Positions 33,964 to 42,710 of a stretch of 64,000 nt of DNA are shown in pieces. This DNA is from Candidatus Gastranaerophilales bacterium (GTDB lineage: Bacteria; Cyanobacteriota; Vampirovibrionia; Gastranaerophilales; Gastranaerophilaceae). The stretch spans positions 1 to 64,000 of the forward strand of contig CALURI010000002.1 of assembly GCA_944323135.1 (NCBI GenBank), read 5' to 3'. A program made the translations under genes and the position numbers. How positions within the stretch are numbered: the first letter of the stretch is position 1; every line of letters starts with the position of its first letter. The notes under the pieces were generated by a model. The model did not search any database, was not told the origin of the DNA, and was given only the letters and a program-made list of their open reading frames with translations.

Positions 33964-35478
33964 ATGAATTTAGACACAGCTATAGATACATTCCTATCAC
34001 CGATAGCCGATAAAATTTCAGGGATAATATTCAGTTCTGTCACCATACATGGTGTTAAAATTGAATTTCTTGTTGCACTTTTAATGATTGCAGCATTTTA
34101 TTTTACAATCAGAACACGATTTATAGGCATTTGGGGATTTAAACATGCTATACAGTTAATTACAAAAAATTATGAGCACAAAGAAATCAGAGTTAAAAAG
34201 AAAAAAGGAGAAGTATCAGCTTTTCAAGCTCTGACAGCTACAATTTCAGCATCCGCAGGAATAGGCAACGTTGCAGGCTCAGCTGCAGCCGTATCTATCG
34301 GAGGACCAGGAGTAATTTTTTGGATGATTTTAGCAGGTTTTTTCTCTATGGCATTAAAATTTGCCGAAGTTCTTTTGGGTCTGAAATTTCGGAAAGTAAA
34401 CCCTGACGGTTCAATAGCCGGAGGCCCGATGTATTATATAGAAGGGGCACTAAAAAATAACAAACATATCGGCAAATTTGCTCCGCATTTATCTAAAATT
34501 TATGCTGTATGCTGTATTTTTGCAATGATTGGCGGTTGGAATTTATTCCAAATAAACGCTATGACAACTCAAATAACAGAAGTTACAGGAGGGAATGACA
34601 GCTTTTTCGCAAATCAAGGATGGCTTTTAGGATTGATAGTTGCCGTTATAACTTATTTTACAATTATCGGCGGGATTAAAGCTATCGGTAAATTTACATC
34701 AAAAGTAACTCCGGTGATGTGTACGTTATATGTTTTAACGGCTTTTGCAGTATGCATTTATAATATAGGTCACATCCCTCATACATTTGCAGTAATTTTA
34801 AAAGAAGCATTTCAACCAAAAGCATTAGCCGGCGGATGGATGATGTGCATGCTATGGGGATTTAGACGTGCAATGTTCGCAAATGAAGCAGGGCTTGGCA
34901 CTGCACCTATTGCATTTTCAGCCGTAAAAACAAATAACCCTGTAGCACAAGCATTCATAGCCATGCTTCAACCTTTTGTTGATACTGTTATCGTTGGCTC
35001 TGCAACAGCTTTCGTTATTGTAGTATCAGGGGAATATCTAAATACAACCGGAATTGCAGGCATCGAATTAACCTCAAAAGCATTTGGAACAGTTTGTCCG
35101 TTTTTCCCTATTTTGTTAACTTTTATGGCAAGCTGTTTTGTCCTTTCTACAATGCTTTGCGGCTCATACTACGGAATTAAAGCTTGGAATTATTTATTTG
35201 GCGATACAAAATTGACAACACGCACATTTCAGGTTATATATTGTATATTCATAATTATTGGTTCTGCCATGAATTTTAAAAGTATAATTAATCTATCTGA
35301 TGCATTTACTTTATTCTTGGCTGTGCCAAACTTAATAGCAGTATTCATGTTATCTGATATAATCATGAAAGAATTAAAAAGATATTGTAAAAAATACAAT
35401 GTAGGTTTATTTAAAAATAACGAGGAGAGAGAAAGAAATGAAAAAAGATTGTCTGGAGATAGTAAGATCAAAGTGTGA
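33964..35478 (+). CDS. AGCS-family sodium/alanine (or glycine) symporter
   Basis: 504 aa with about ten transmembrane helices. Family motifs are FQALTATISASAGIGNVAGSA (shown in parts: ATISASAGIGN), PGVIFWMILAGFFSMALKF, GGPMYYIE and GFRRAMFANEAGLGTAPIA. By family it imports alanine or glycine with Na+. Its last 41 bp overlap the start of the UDG gene. The ATG has no clear Shine-Dalgarno; TTATAA just upstream could be a -10. Confidence 0.92.
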   Translation: MNLDTAIDTFLSPIADKISGIIFSSVTIHGVKIEFLVALLMIAAFYFTIRTRFIGIWGFKHAIQLITKNYEHKEIRVKKKKGEVSAFQALTATISASAGIGNVAGSAAAVSIGGPGVIFWMILAGFFSMALKFAEVLLGLKFRKVNPDGSIAGGPMYYIEGALKNNKHIGKFAPHLSKIYAVCCIFAMIGGWNLFQINAMTTQITEVTGGNDSFFANQGWLLGLIVAVITYFTIIGGIKAIGKFTSKVTPVMCTLYVLTAFAVCIYNIGHIPHTFAVILKEAFQPKALAGGWMMCMLWGFRRAMFANEAGLGTAPIAFSAVKTNNPVAQAFIAMLQPFVDTVIVGSATAFVIVVSGEYLNTTGIAGIELTSKAFGTVCPFFPILLTFMASCFVLSTMLCGSYYGIKAWNYLFGDTKLTTRTFQVIYCIFIIIGSAMNFKSIINLSDAFTLFLAVPNLIAVFMLSDIIMKELKRYCKKYNVGLFKNNEERERNEKRLSGDSKIKV

Positions 35479-36097
35479 AAACTGTACTGGATGTGCACTT
35501 GCAAAGACCAGAAAAAATGTAGTTTTTTCTGATGGAAATCCGTCAACAGCAAAAATTGTCTTAATCGGAGAAGCTCCGGGAGAAATGGAAGATGAAACAG
35601 GCAGACCATTTGTAGGACGTGCCGGACAACTTTTAAATAAATTTCTCTCAGATGCAGGAATTTCAAGAGATGAAGATGTTTATATTATTAATACAGTAAA
35701 ATGCAGACCTCCTGAAAACAGAGTTCCGACAGAAGATGAACAAACAGCTTGCAGAAAATTTTTAAATGCTCAAATTGATATTATAAACCCAAGAGCAATT
35801 GTACTTTGCGGTGCAACTGCATTAAAATCATTTGTTGAACTTGATAAAAAGCAAACAATTTCTAAAGTCAGAGGACAATGGATGACTATTAATGTTGACG
35901 GCAAAGATTACAGAGCAATAACTATTTTCCATCCGTCATATTTATTAAGAAACAACTCTATGGCAGACGGTTCTCCAAGAAGATTGATGCAAGAAGATTT
36001 AGCTAATATTAAAAATGAAGTTTTAGCTGATGTATACCATTCAAACGACAATAATGATGTTGTATATGCAGAATCAAGAGAAATTGCAATGGTTTAA
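35438..36097 (+). CDS. Family 4 uracil-DNA glycosylase (Fe-S)
   Basis: Excises uracil from DNA. 219 aa with the family-4 [4Fe-4S] cysteines (CENC near residue 13 plus CRPP and TAC around 85-101), motif A GEAPGEMEDETGRPFVG and motif B HPSYLLR. The ATG with GAGGAGAGAAAG lies inside the symporter 3' end (41-bp overlap), so it is probably translated from the same mRNA. The last 35 residues (after NEVLADVYHS) are polar and outside the usual domain. Confidence 0.93.
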   Translation: MKKDCLEIVRSKCENCTGCALAKTRKNVVFSDGNPSTAKIVLIGEAPGEMEDETGRPFVGRAGQLLNKFLSDAGISRDEDVYIINTVKCRPPENRVPTEDEQTACRKFLNAQIDIINPRAIVLCGATALKSFVELDKKQTISKVRGQWMTINVDGKDYRAITIFHPSYLLRNNSMADGSPRRLMQEDLANIKNEVLADVYHSNDNNDVVYAESREIAMV

Positions 36098-36111
36098 TAA
36101 ATATTTAAGAC

Positions 36112-36156
36112 ACACAAATAAAAAATAGGATACAAATTGTATCCTATTTTTTATTT
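36112..36156 (+). terminator. Terminator after the UDG gene
   Basis: Hairpin AAAAATAGGATACaaattGTATCCTATTTTT with T6 and a T-rich tail. Confidence 0.85.
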
Positions 36157-36256
36157 GTTTTATTATAACTAAAATTGAGATTACAATGTTACTCAAAAAT
36201 ATGAAAATAACTTATTTAAACATATTCTGTTTTTAAAGCATACAAAGAAGATAAAA

Positions 36257-37525
36257 TTATTTAGCGTCTACTATTTTTTCTGCAGGAGCTAAACCAGGTT
36301 CCAAATCAGAACCGGTAATCAATTTTCGGAAGGCAAATTGAGCTTTTGGCAATACATAAGCCAATAAGAAACTGCTTAATGCAACATTTGTTAAAATATT
36401 TGCAGATTTTGCAATTTTTGCTGACTTTATATATAAACTAAAATCAGAACTATTTAAAGATTTTTTTGAAAATGCTTCTATATCATTTCTAAATTTGCCA
36501 AGTTTTTTTATATCAACATATTCTCTTGGGTCTCTAATACCGCTATCAAGCATTTTAATCTTATTAAATTTATTTGCATATTTTACAAATAATGTATCTT
36601 TATTTTCTATATTATCAACAAACTTTAAAAGTTCTTCTGCAGAATCGTTTGCAGGGAGTTTCAACGTTTTATCTTTAATTTGCTCTGCAAATTCTTTATC
36701 AGCTAAAATAATTGGATCGAGCTCAACACCTGTTAAAATATTTAACCCTTTTTCAATCCACTTAGGAGCTACAAAATTCAAAAACATCATACCTGCCATT
36801 TTAAAAGATAGATCATAACGCTCATTTTTGTTCCGTGCAGTTGCAACACGTCCGACAGCATACCCGCCGTCTGTCACAGCCATTTTATCCTGAGTAGAAA
36901 AGTTTGCAGCTTTAGTTACCCAGCTACCGGTAAAATTAACATCTTTTGATTTATAAAATCTTTCTTTTTGCAAGAAACTTACAGGCGAAATATTTTTCTT
37001 TTCAGCTTCTTTCTTTCTTAGATTATCAATTTTTCTTGCAGAAGATGCAAAAATTAATTTCGGGAGAATAAATCCCATAAATAAAATCGGAATTGACGTT
37101 GAAGCAATAAATTTCCCAGCAAGAAGTTTTTCATATAATTTTTTATTTTCTTTTGCTTTTAATAAATCTTTTACAGCTTCAGGAGCAATATCTTTAAATT
37201 TTTTAATATTATAATCAACTCCTTGAATTCCTTGTTCTTCCTTAAATAATTTTAAATTAACAGTAGGATTTAAACCTCTTGCTTTAATATATTTATCACA
37301 AAGCCAACCTACAAGAGGAATTCCACCTAACCAAACCGCAGATGTTGCATATTCATCAAGAAATCTTTCACGAGCTGCCAAATATGCAATCCCTTTTGAC
37401 TCTTTTTTATTCTGATTATAAGTAAGAACAATTTTTGTCGGGACTTCAATACCACAGTCACGAACGATTAAGGGGTATACACTGCTATTATTACCTATTG
37501 CTGAAATAATACTTGTTATAGTCAT
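36257..37525 (-). CDS. Hypothetical membrane-associated protein with internal VNFTG motif
   Basis: Not recognised; 422 aa. Hydrophobic segments occur around residues 65-80 (VWLGGIPLVGWLCDKY), 155-175 (IPILFMGFILPKLIF), 250-265 and 375-400 (ILTNVALSSFLLAYVLP), with long charged helices between and KSKDVNFTGSWV near residue 205. Resembles the 24119 and 25600 proteins in style. It has a GGAG ribosome-binding site 11 nt from ATG. Its 5' region (37553-37717) is unusually structured, with three hairpins. Confidence 0.6.
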   Translation of the reverse strand: MTITSIISAIGNNSSVYPLIVRDCGIEVPTKIVLTYNQNKKESKGIAYLAARERFLDEYATSAVWLGGIPLVGWLCDKYIKARGLNPTVNLKLFKEEQGIQGVDYNIKKFKDIAPEAVKDLLKAKENKKLYEKLLAGKFIASTSIPILFMGFILPKLIFASSARKIDNLRKKEAEKKNISPVSFLQKERFYKSKDVNFTGSWVTKAANFSTQDKMAVTDGGYAVGRVATARNKNERYDLSFKMAGMMFLNFVAPKWIEKGLNILTGVELDPIILADKEFAEQIKDKTLKLPANDSAEELLKFVDNIENKDTLFVKYANKFNKIKMLDSGIRDPREYVDIKKLGKFRNDIEAFSKKSLNSSDFSLYIKSAKIAKSANILTNVALSSFLLAYVLPKAQFAFRKLITGSDLEPGLAPAEKIVDAK

Positions 37526-37552
37526 ATTTTTTTAATTCTCCAATTATTAATC

Positions 37553-37717
37553 AGGATAAATATCCTTAAATAGTCTCACCTAACGCTTCTTAACGGGGGC
37601 TCCTTGAAAGACTATTTTGAAAGAATTGAATTTTTTATTCTTTAAAAGCGCGCAACATCAATTCATAGCCTTCCAAGGTTGCTATGATGATGTAAATGAT
37701 GAAATTTTAAAGAATAA
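37553..37717 (-). ncRNA. Candidate structured RNA: three consecutive hairpins in the 5' leader of 36257-37525
   Basis: Reading leftward: hairpin 1 has 13-bp arms TTATTCTTTAAAA / TTTTAAAGAATAA (37635-37647, 37705-37717) enclosing nested ACATCA/TGATGT, CATAG/CTATG and CCTT/AAGG helices. Hairpin 2 has 9-bp arms AAATAGTCT / AGACTATTT (37568-37576, 37609-37617) around a GC-rich loop (GGAGCCCCCGTTAAG in part). Hairpin 3 is AGGATA/TATCCT (37553-37566). The last hairpin ends 28 nt before the start codon. It does not match a riboswitch consensus I know. Which strand is transcribed is inferred from the downstream gene. Confidence 0.5.
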
Positions 37718-37780
37718 AAGTTTAACATTTGATTTCCTTATTGATAAAATACTAACTTAAAAATTAAATTTTGGCAAGAG

Positions 37781-38311
37781 TTATTTATTACGTTTTGCTA
37801 AAGATCTGTAATAATCAGTCCAAAAACTTTCAATTAAAAGAGATTTTTTTGTAAGTTCTTTTTCTATCTCAAGCCTTTTCGCATAGAGATTATTACGAAA
37901 ACCTTTAGTTTCTATATATTTTGCCTTATAATCATTTTCTAAAGCTTTATTTAATAAACCAAGCTCATCTTTATTTATATTTTGGAAAGCTTCTTTTAAG
38001 CTACTACCTTTTACTTTTAAAACTCTAGGTTTAACATTTTCCAATCCTGGAATAAAAGAAATTTTGTTAACTGCAGACAATACAAATTCTGCAGATTTAT
38101 CTTTGATATTATACAATCCATCCGACAATACAAAAAAATCTTTATTTACATTTGCGATTTTTTCAGCTTTTTCAAAAACATCAGAAAATTTTGCACCGTC
38201 AGCCAAAACTTTTTTTGCCAAATCACAATTGATTCCGCCTGAAAATGAAACAGAATTTACATTTGATTTATTACTAGTGATATTATTATTTTGAATTTTA
38301 TTTACCAACAT
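37781..38311 (-). CDS. Hypothetical protein with N-terminal SVSFSGG motif
   Basis: Not recognised; 176 aa. ATG 38311 has GGAGTG 8 nt upstream, preferred to an in-frame upstream start at 38359. It begins MLVNKIQNNNITSNKSN, followed by VNSVSFSGGINC, the motif recurring in several hypotheticals. The remainder is charged helix with a short hydrophobic stretch around residue 75. No signal peptide seen. Confidence 0.6.
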   Translation of the reverse strand: MLVNKIQNNNITSNKSNVNSVSFSGGINCDLAKKVLADGAKFSDVFEKAEKIANVNKDFFVLSDGLYNIKDKSAEFVLSAVNKISFIPGLENVKPRVLKVKGSSLKEAFQNINKDELGLLNKALENDYKAKYIETKGFRNNLYAKRLEIEKELTKKSLLIESFWTDYYRSLAKRNK

Positions 38312-38382
38312 ATTTGTTACACTCCTATTTGTTACATAAACATAAAATCGGTAAATCAAAATTCTTGCGCAAAAATAGCTTT

Positions 38383-38670
38383 TTAGTTAACAAAACTTTT
38401 CAATTTACTTATAATTTCATCATCGCTAGTTTTAATTAAAATAGTTTTATCTTTACCTGTATGCCCCTTTACTATTTCAATAGAAGTTTTTGCTATTTTA
38501 AACTGTTTTGATAAAAATTCCAAAAGCGCTTTATTAGCCTTTCCGTCAACAGGCTGTGCCGTAATTTTTACTTTAACACCACCATCATCACATTTTATAA
38601 TCTCATTTTTTGATGAATTCGGAGAAATCTTTAAATTAAAAATAACACCGTCTTTTGTTTCTTTTAACAC
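38383..38670 (-). CDS. YggU/DUF167 family protein
   Basis: Small 95-aa alpha/beta protein of unknown function. The family core GGVKVKITAQPVDGKANKALLEFLSK with conserved GKAN, and VKGHTGKDKTI, are both present. Cytosolic. Divergent from rsh, with 75 bp between the start codons. Confidence 0.88.
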   Translation of the reverse strand: MLKETKDGVIFNLKISPNSSKNEIIKCDDGGVKVKITAQPVDGKANKALLEFLSKQFKIAKTSIEIVKGHTGKDKTILIKTSDDEIISKLKSFVN

Positions 38671-38707
38671 TTTTTATAATCCTTATGAATGAAATTTTAT
38701 ATTTTAC

Positions 38708-38736
38708 TTGAAAAATTCAAATAAAATCTGTATTAT
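38708..38736 (+). promoter_or_regulatory. rsh promoter, leaderless arrangement
   Basis: TTGAAA (38708-38713), 17-nt spacer, TATTAT (38731-38736), then 9 nt to ATG 38746 without a Shine-Dalgarno. Confidence 0.65.
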
Positions 38737-38745
38737 GATTATATC

Positions 38746-40962
38746 ATGAGCGAAAAACCACTTTTTGATGACATAAAAAAAGAACTTATCGAACAAAATA
38801 GAGAACCTGAAGAAATTGAACAAATAGAAAAAGCTTATCTTTTTGCGAAACGCTTGCATGAAGGACAATATAGGATTTCTGAAGAACCATATATTATACA
38901 TCCAGTTGAAGTTGCAAAAATTCTGGTAGGATTAAAAGTAGATTCTCACACACTGGAAGCTGCTTTTTTACACGACATTTTAGAAGACACGGACACTAAA
39001 CCTGAAGAAATTGAAAAATTATTCGGAAAAGATGTTTTAACTCTTGTACAAGGAGTTACAAAACTCGGCAAACTCCAATTTAAATCAAAAGAAGAACGTC
39101 AAGCGGAAAATTTCCGCCGTTTATTTATTGCAATGGCAAGTGATATAAGAATTGTATTCCTCAAACTTGCAGACAGACTTCATAATATGCGCACTCTCAA
39201 TTTTATGACAACAAGCAAACAGCAAAAAATAGCACGTGAAACTCTTGATATCTTTGCCCCGCTTGCAAACCGCTTAGGTATTTATAAAATAAAAGCAGAA
39301 CTTGAAGATTTATCACTGCGCTATCTTGAACCTGACAAATATTTTGAAATAGCTCGTCTTGTATCTCAAACAAAAGCAAGCAGAGAGGAAACCGTTAAAA
39401 TTCTTATAGACAAAATCACTGCAGATGTTAAAAAAGCAGGGATTAATGCACAAATTACCGGCAGAGCAAAGCATTATTACAGCATTTACAGCAAAATGAA
39501 ACGTTTAAATATAGCCTTTCATGATCTCTACGACATAACAGCGGTAAGAGTAATAGTAGATACAGAAAAAGAATGCTATGAGGTTTTGGGATTAATCCAC
39601 TCTCAATTCAAACCAATACCCGGAAGATTTAAAGATTACATTGCAATGCCAAAAGGCAATATGTACCAGTCACTTCATACATCAGTAATAGGCCCGCGCT
39701 CAAAACCGCTTGAAGTCCAAATCAGAACTTGGGAAATGCATGAAGTTGCTGAATATGGTATCGCAGCCCACTGGCGATACAAAGAAAGAGGCTCACAAAA
39801 AGCAAATAATCCTACAGATATTCAATTTTCCTGGATGAGAAAACTTGTAGAATATGATAAAGATATGTCATCGGCAGAAGATTATGTAAATTCCGTAAAA
39901 TTAGATTTATTCTCGGATCAAGTATTTGCATTTACACCAAACGGTGATGTATTTGATTTACCGGTTAATGCAACACCCGTTGATTTTGCGTACAGAATAC
40001 ATTCCGAAGTCGGAAATAAAACCGTAGGAGCACTTATTAACGGTAGAATAGCACAACTTGATACCAAACTTCATAACGGGGATATTGTAGAAATTTTAAC
40101 ATCGAAAACTCCTGCCCCCAGACTTGATTGGCTTAATTTTGTTGTAACTAAACAGGCATCTTCTAAAATTAAGCAATGGTTTAAGAAAAACAATCGCGAA
40201 GAACATATTGAAGTCGGAAAATCTAATCTTGAACATGAACTCACCAAATCCGTATTTGATGATTATATGAAATCAGGAGAATTTGATAAAGTTGCAAAAC
40301 AAATGAATTATTTATCCGCAGAAGATTTGTTTGCAGCTTTGGGATATGGTGAAACTACCCTGAATAAAATTATAAACAAGCTTAAAAAACCTGAATCCCC
40401 TAAATCACCTGAAACAACTTTTCACGGTTCAACAAGGAAAAAATCAGAAAAAGATATTATTGGACTTGAAGGTTTAATGTATTCCATTGCCAGATGCTGC
40501 TCACCAATTCCCGGAGAACCCATTGTAGGGGTTGTAACACGAGCAAAAGGAGTAACTGTACACAGAATGGATTGTCAAATGCTTGACCATATTGAACCGG
40601 AAAGACTTATGGACATAAAATGGTCCTCAGACAATGCTCACAAAACATACAACACAACTATAAGAGTTGAAACAGCAGAAAAACAAGGACTTTTAAAAGA
40701 TATTATCGCCGCAGTATCAGATAACGGTACAAATATTAATTATGCAAACGTAAAATCAAAAAGCGGTAAAGTCGGAATTATAGAGTTGGGTATTGAACTT
40801 GATAATATTGAAACTCTTAAAAAAGTTATTTTAAGTATACAAGCTATCCCGGATGTTTATAGCGTAAAACGGACCCAAACATCATATACTACACCGAATT
40901 TACCCAAAAGAAATAACGGAAAACCAAGACATAATAAAAACCCTAAGAAAAAAAGCTCTTGA
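38746..40962 (+). CDS. rsh: Bifunctional (p)ppGpp synthetase/hydrolase, RelA/SpoT family
   Basis: Stringent-response enzyme. 738 aa: HD hydrolase domain with H52, HD (76-77) and ED (80-81) intact; synthetase domain with GRAKHYYSIYSKM and the EVQIRT motif; TGS domain (FTPNGDVFDLPVNATPVDFAY); a zinc-finger/CC region ARCCSPIPGEP; and C-terminal ACT domain. Both catalytic halves look active, the usual single-Rsh form. The C-terminal tail is Arg/Lys/Asn-rich. Confidence 0.97.
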   Translation: MSEKPLFDDIKKELIEQNREPEEIEQIEKAYLFAKRLHEGQYRISEEPYIIHPVEVAKILVGLKVDSHTLEAAFLHDILEDTDTKPEEIEKLFGKDVLTLVQGVTKLGKLQFKSKEERQAENFRRLFIAMASDIRIVFLKLADRLHNMRTLNFMTTSKQQKIARETLDIFAPLANRLGIYKIKAELEDLSLRYLEPDKYFEIARLVSQTKASREETVKILIDKITADVKKAGINAQITGRAKHYYSIYSKMKRLNIAFHDLYDITAVRVIVDTEKECYEVLGLIHSQFKPIPGRFKDYIAMPKGNMYQSLHTSVIGPRSKPLEVQIRTWEMHEVAEYGIAAHWRYKERGSQKANNPTDIQFSWMRKLVEYDKDMSSAEDYVNSVKLDLFSDQVFAFTPNGDVFDLPVNATPVDFAYRIHSEVGNKTVGALINGRIAQLDTKLHNGDIVEILTSKTPAPRLDWLNFVVTKQASSKIKQWFKKNNREEHIEVGKSNLEHELTKSVFDDYMKSGEFDKVAKQMNYLSAEDLFAALGYGETTLNKIINKLKKPESPKSPETTFHGSTRKKSEKDIIGLEGLMYSIARCCSPIPGEPIVGVVTRAKGVTVHRMDCQMLDHIEPERLMDIKWSSDNAHKTYNTTIRVETAEKQGLLKDIIAAVSDNGTNINYANVKSKSGKVGIIELGIELDNIETLKKVILSIQAIPDVYSVKRTQTSYTTPNLPKRNNGKPRHNKNPKKKSS

Positions 40963-40987
40963 CAATTCTATACAAAAATTAATCAAT

Positions 40988-41015
40988 TTGCTATATCATA
41001 AAATATTGCTAAAAT
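40988..41015 (+). promoter_or_regulatory. Promoter of the histidine kinase, leaderless arrangement
   Basis: TTGCTA (40988-40993), 16-nt spacer, TAAAAT (41010-41015), then 6 nt to ATG 41022 with no Shine-Dalgarno. Confidence 0.5.
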
Positions 41016-41021
41016 TATATT

Positions 41022-42710
41022 ATGATTAAGATTTTACTGGTGTCTGAAAATAATAAATATATAGAAAAATTCAATAAAATATTCAACAAGAATATTTATG
41101 AATTTTCTGCAATGAGTGATGAGACACTTATTTATGATCTTATAAAAGGTGATAAACCTGATATAATAATCATAGATACTCAAATTCCCAATCTTAAAAA
41201 TTTTAATAAAAAAGTTAAATCAACATGCGAAAACACAATTATCATATTCCAGCTGAATTCAGAAAAAATAGATAAAGAACTTATCAAATACGCCAATGTT
41301 TTTTTTACTGATGATATGACGGAAGATTTCATTCTTTCTACAATTAATATCAATCTCAGAATGAAAAATTCTCTTGATATGCTTTCAAATTCAAATAAAG
41401 ATCTAGCCGACAGCCTATACCGTCTTAATGCCCTATACAGCACAAGTTCTCAATTTGCAGGGACTCTTGATAAAGCAAAACTTATTCAATATATGATAGA
41501 AGGAATAGATAAAGCATTAAGTTTTTCTCTGACTTGCACCTTATCTTTATGTACCGATGATACACCTGTTCTTATTCTAAATTCATTATATGAATTGTCT
41601 GAAGAATTAATTGAAGCACTAAAAGTTAGAACAATTCTTAACTACAACTCTGTATTCGAAGGGAAAGAAATTCCCATAAAATTGAATGCGAGTGATTTAA
41701 AAATAATTAAACATATAAAATATCCTGCAAGCAGATTTACATTCACGCTTTTTCAGTTTGATAACATGTTTGCACCAATAAGCTTGAGTGACAACTTTTT
41801 TGGCTGTATAGAAATATTTAAAGAAACATCATTCACCCCTGAAGATGCAACCTGTTTTCAAACAATTGTACAACAAGTTTCTTTACCTTTAAAAAGTGCA
41901 ACACTTTATCAAGAATTAATTGAAACAAATCATAAACTAGAACAACTTGAAAGACTAAAATCAGAATTTATATCAATTGTCTCTCACGAATTAAGAACCC
42001 CCCTCACTTCCATAAAGAATTCACTTGATATCTTAATGAGCGGACGCTGCGGAGAAATCACACAATCTGCAGACAAATTTTTATCTATGGCAATGAGAAA
42101 TGTTCAAAGACTTTCCGGAATTATTAATGACTTATTAGATTTATCCAAAATTGAAGCAGGCAAAATGGATTTCACCTTTGCGCCTACAAATATTAATACT
42201 GTCATAGGCTACGTAAAATCAGCACTTTCAGAAGTCGCAAAATCTAAAGGACTAACAATTATAACAGATACTCCGGATAATCTTCCTGAAATAACAGCAG
42301 ATTCTCAAAGATTAGAACAAGTACTGACAAACCTGGTTTCTAACGCAATAAAATTTACTCCTGAAAATAAAACAATCAAAATATCTTCCGCAATTGTAAA
42401 TTCAAAGGATTTAAAAATTAATGAATACTTCAAAGATTCGATAAATCTAACAGAAGGCAATTACATAGAGGTTTGCGTTGAAGATGAAGGTATCGGAATT
42501 GCTCAAAAAGATTTGCTTCATGCATTTGATAAATTTGCACAAATCGAGAACTCTCTTTCAAGAAAAGCCGGTGGAACGGGATTGGGCTTGCCTATTGCAA
42601 AACAATTATTAGAAGCTCACCATGGCGCCATTTGGTGCGAAAGTGAGCTTAATAAAGGGTCTAAATTCTATTTTGCAATCCCTGTAACTAATATTCTTAG
42701 CCCAGTTTAA
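41022..42710 (+). CDS. Sensor histidine kinase with receiver-like and GAF regions
   Basis: 562 aa, cytosolic (no transmembrane helix). Residues 1-110 resemble a receiver (PDIIIIDTQIPN) but the acidic pair near the start is replaced by SEN, so it is likely a pseudo-receiver. A GAF-like domain (about 130-295) and coiled coil follow, then HisKA SIVSHELRTPLTSIKNSLD (phospho-His near 322), N-box VLTNLVSNAIKF, G1 EDEGIGIA and G2 GTGLGLPIAKQ. Its 3' end overlaps the opposing gene 42697 by 14 bp. The likely partner regulator lies beyond that gene at 43763. Confidence 0.92.
   Translation: MIKILLVSENNKYIEKFNKIFNKNIYEFSAMSDETLIYDLIKGDKPDIIIIDTQIPNLKNFNKKVKSTCENTIIIFQLNSEKIDKELIKYANVFFTDDMTEDFILSTININLRMKNSLDMLSNSNKDLADSLYRLNALYSTSSQFAGTLDKAKLIQYMIEGIDKALSFSLTCTLSLCTDDTPVLILNSLYELSEELIEALKVRTILNYNSVFEGKEIPIKLNASDLKIIKHIKYPASRFTFTLFQFDNMFAPISLSDNFFGCIEIFKETSFTPEDATCFQTIVQQVSLPLKSATLYQELIETNHKLEQLERLKSEFISIVSHELRTPLTSIKNSLDILMSGRCGEITQSADKFLSMAMRNVQRLSGIINDLLDLSKIEAGKMDFTFAPTNINTVIGYVKSALSEVAKSKGLTIITDTPDNLPEITADSQRLEQVLTNLVSNAIKFTPENKTIKISSAIVNSKDLKINEYFKDSINLTEGNYIEVCVEDEGIGIAQKDLLHAFDKFAQIENSLSRKAGGTGLGLPIAKQLLEAHHGAIWCESELNKGSKFYFAIPVTNILSPV

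Noticed and set aside
35229-35666. 145-residue open frame antisense to the AGCS/UDG genes
   Set aside because: Composition is biased, it has no ribosome-binding site, and it lies opposite two well-supported genes.
37577-37608. GTTAGGT / ACCTAAC-like core resembling the end of an integron attC site
   Set aside because: On either strand only one simple site is present; the required partner RYYYAAC box and intervening paired region are missing, and no integrase or cassette is nearby.
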